Positions 48,704 through 48,957 of a stretch of DNA of 48,957 bases are shown here, piece after piece (the stretch's first letter is position 1; each line of letters opens with the position of its first letter). The stretch is from contig JBJEOA010000035.1 in NCBI GenBank assembly GCA_051880475.1, positions 1 through 48,957 on the forward strand, given 5' to 3'. The translations under genes were made by a program, and so were the position numbers. The stretch is from JAUUSJ01 sp051880475 (GTDB taxonomy: Bacteria; Bacillota; Clostridia; Lachnospirales; Lachnospiraceae). The notes below the pieces were generated by a model. It ran no database searches, was not told the DNA's origin, and saw nothing but the letters and a program-made list of their open reading frames with translations.

Positions 48704-48957
48704 CTACTTATCTATTTCTTTTTCGAGTTCTTTTACTCTATTTTCAGAAAGTCCAGAATATAGTGAAATTTCCGCAATGGATAGTTTGCCTAGTTTGATC
48801 ATCGTAATTGCTGTACTTTCTCTGCCTTTTTCTATGCCTTTTTCTATGCCTTTTTCTATGCCCTCTTCTCTTGCTTCTGCTTGTTTTACAGAGATATCTT
48901 TCTCATAATTGTATTCTGCAACTAACATATTACGCACCTCACTTCCTTTTCGAATTA
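48704..48957 (-). CDS. Rpn-family nuclease/putative transposase, C-terminal part (5' end outside window)
   Basis: The frame is open through the right edge, so the gene starts outside the window. The visible 84 residues, SEVRNMLVAEYNYEKD, the IEKGIEKGIEKGRES repeat and MIKLGKLSIAEISLYSGLS, are the typical tail of Rpn (PD-(D/E)XK nuclease family transposase) proteins. Those promote RecA-independent recombination and vary in number between strains. The nuclease domain itself is outside. The EKGI repeat is encoded by three tandem 12-base units at 48824-48859, a site prone to length change. Confidence 0.8.
   Translation of the reverse strand, partial: IRKGSEVRNMLVAEYNYEKDISVKQAEAREEGIEKGIEKGIEKGRESTAITMIKLGKLSIAEISLYSGLSENRVKELEKEIDK

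Noticed and set aside
48824..48859. Possible CRISPR-like or satellite repeat
   Set aside because: The 12-base units are contiguous without spacers and encode the EKGI tail of an Rpn-type protein. No CRISPR array was seen anywhere in the window.

Overview
The window comes from a low-GC Firmicute, most likely class Clostridia, family Lachnospiraceae. This rests on the AT-rich coding, the rpsR and gdpP-rplI-dnaB arrangement, BspA-like leucine-rich repeat and Rpn-type genes, three repeated L,D-transpeptidases, a predicted PPi-type phosphofructokinase, and an F-type ATP synthase whose c subunit carries a sodium-binding signature. The sequence is a draft scaffold with two gaps of exactly 100 N (12996-13095 and 14304-14403), so lengths across them are nominal.

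Layout. 1-550: end of ssb, then rpsR. 611-4331: a structured repeat followed by a heterodimeric ABC exporter. 4332-5000: a gene-free patch packed with inverted and direct repeats. 5003-6430: the first L,D-transpeptidase. 6511-13456 (minus): a complete tryptophan operon, trpEGDCFBA, with a sigma-A promoter and a tRNA-Trp T-box leader. 13654-17194: gdpP-rplI-dnaB, followed by a MerR-type regulator with a terminator in its leader. 18166-18336: a 56-residue 2[4Fe-4S] ferredoxin. 18677-23852: a tightly coupled five-gene operon (GtrA-like protein, glycosyltransferase, LRR protein, metallopeptidase/VWA protein, MoxR-like AAA+ ATPase). 24294-26381: pnp with a long structured leader. 26460-29390: two more L,D-transpeptidases. 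29582-30877: phosphofructokinase. 31149-31445: tRNA-Ser(CGA) followed by an unassigned structured RNA.

31580-35800 is an accessory island. It holds a broken ORF remnant, an AraC regulator facing an MFS transporter, a membrane-anchored esterase of different base composition, and a compact locus that looks like a type I toxin-antitoxin pair (31-residue hydrophobic peptide plus convergent antisense RNA). 36131-40867 returns to housekeeping genes: a DUF1858 protein, mecA, cwlD, a Sua5-type tRNA modification enzyme and a low-molecular-weight phosphatase homologue that has lost its catalytic cysteine. rpiB follows, then the whole atp operon (two I-like subunits, then a, c, b, delta, alpha, gamma, beta, epsilon). 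The right edge cuts an Rpn-family nuclease gene.

The most unusual signals are not ordinary genes. Several families of structured intergenic repeats recur in the window. In one family the core is conserved while the flanking stem arms differ between copies but remain self-complementary, as if the element had entered terminator-like stems. One of the two assembly gaps begins inside a repeat copy. Other points of interest are the type I TA locus, the pseudo-phosphatase, the LRR/VWA/AAA+ operon and the structured RNA behind tRNA-Ser.
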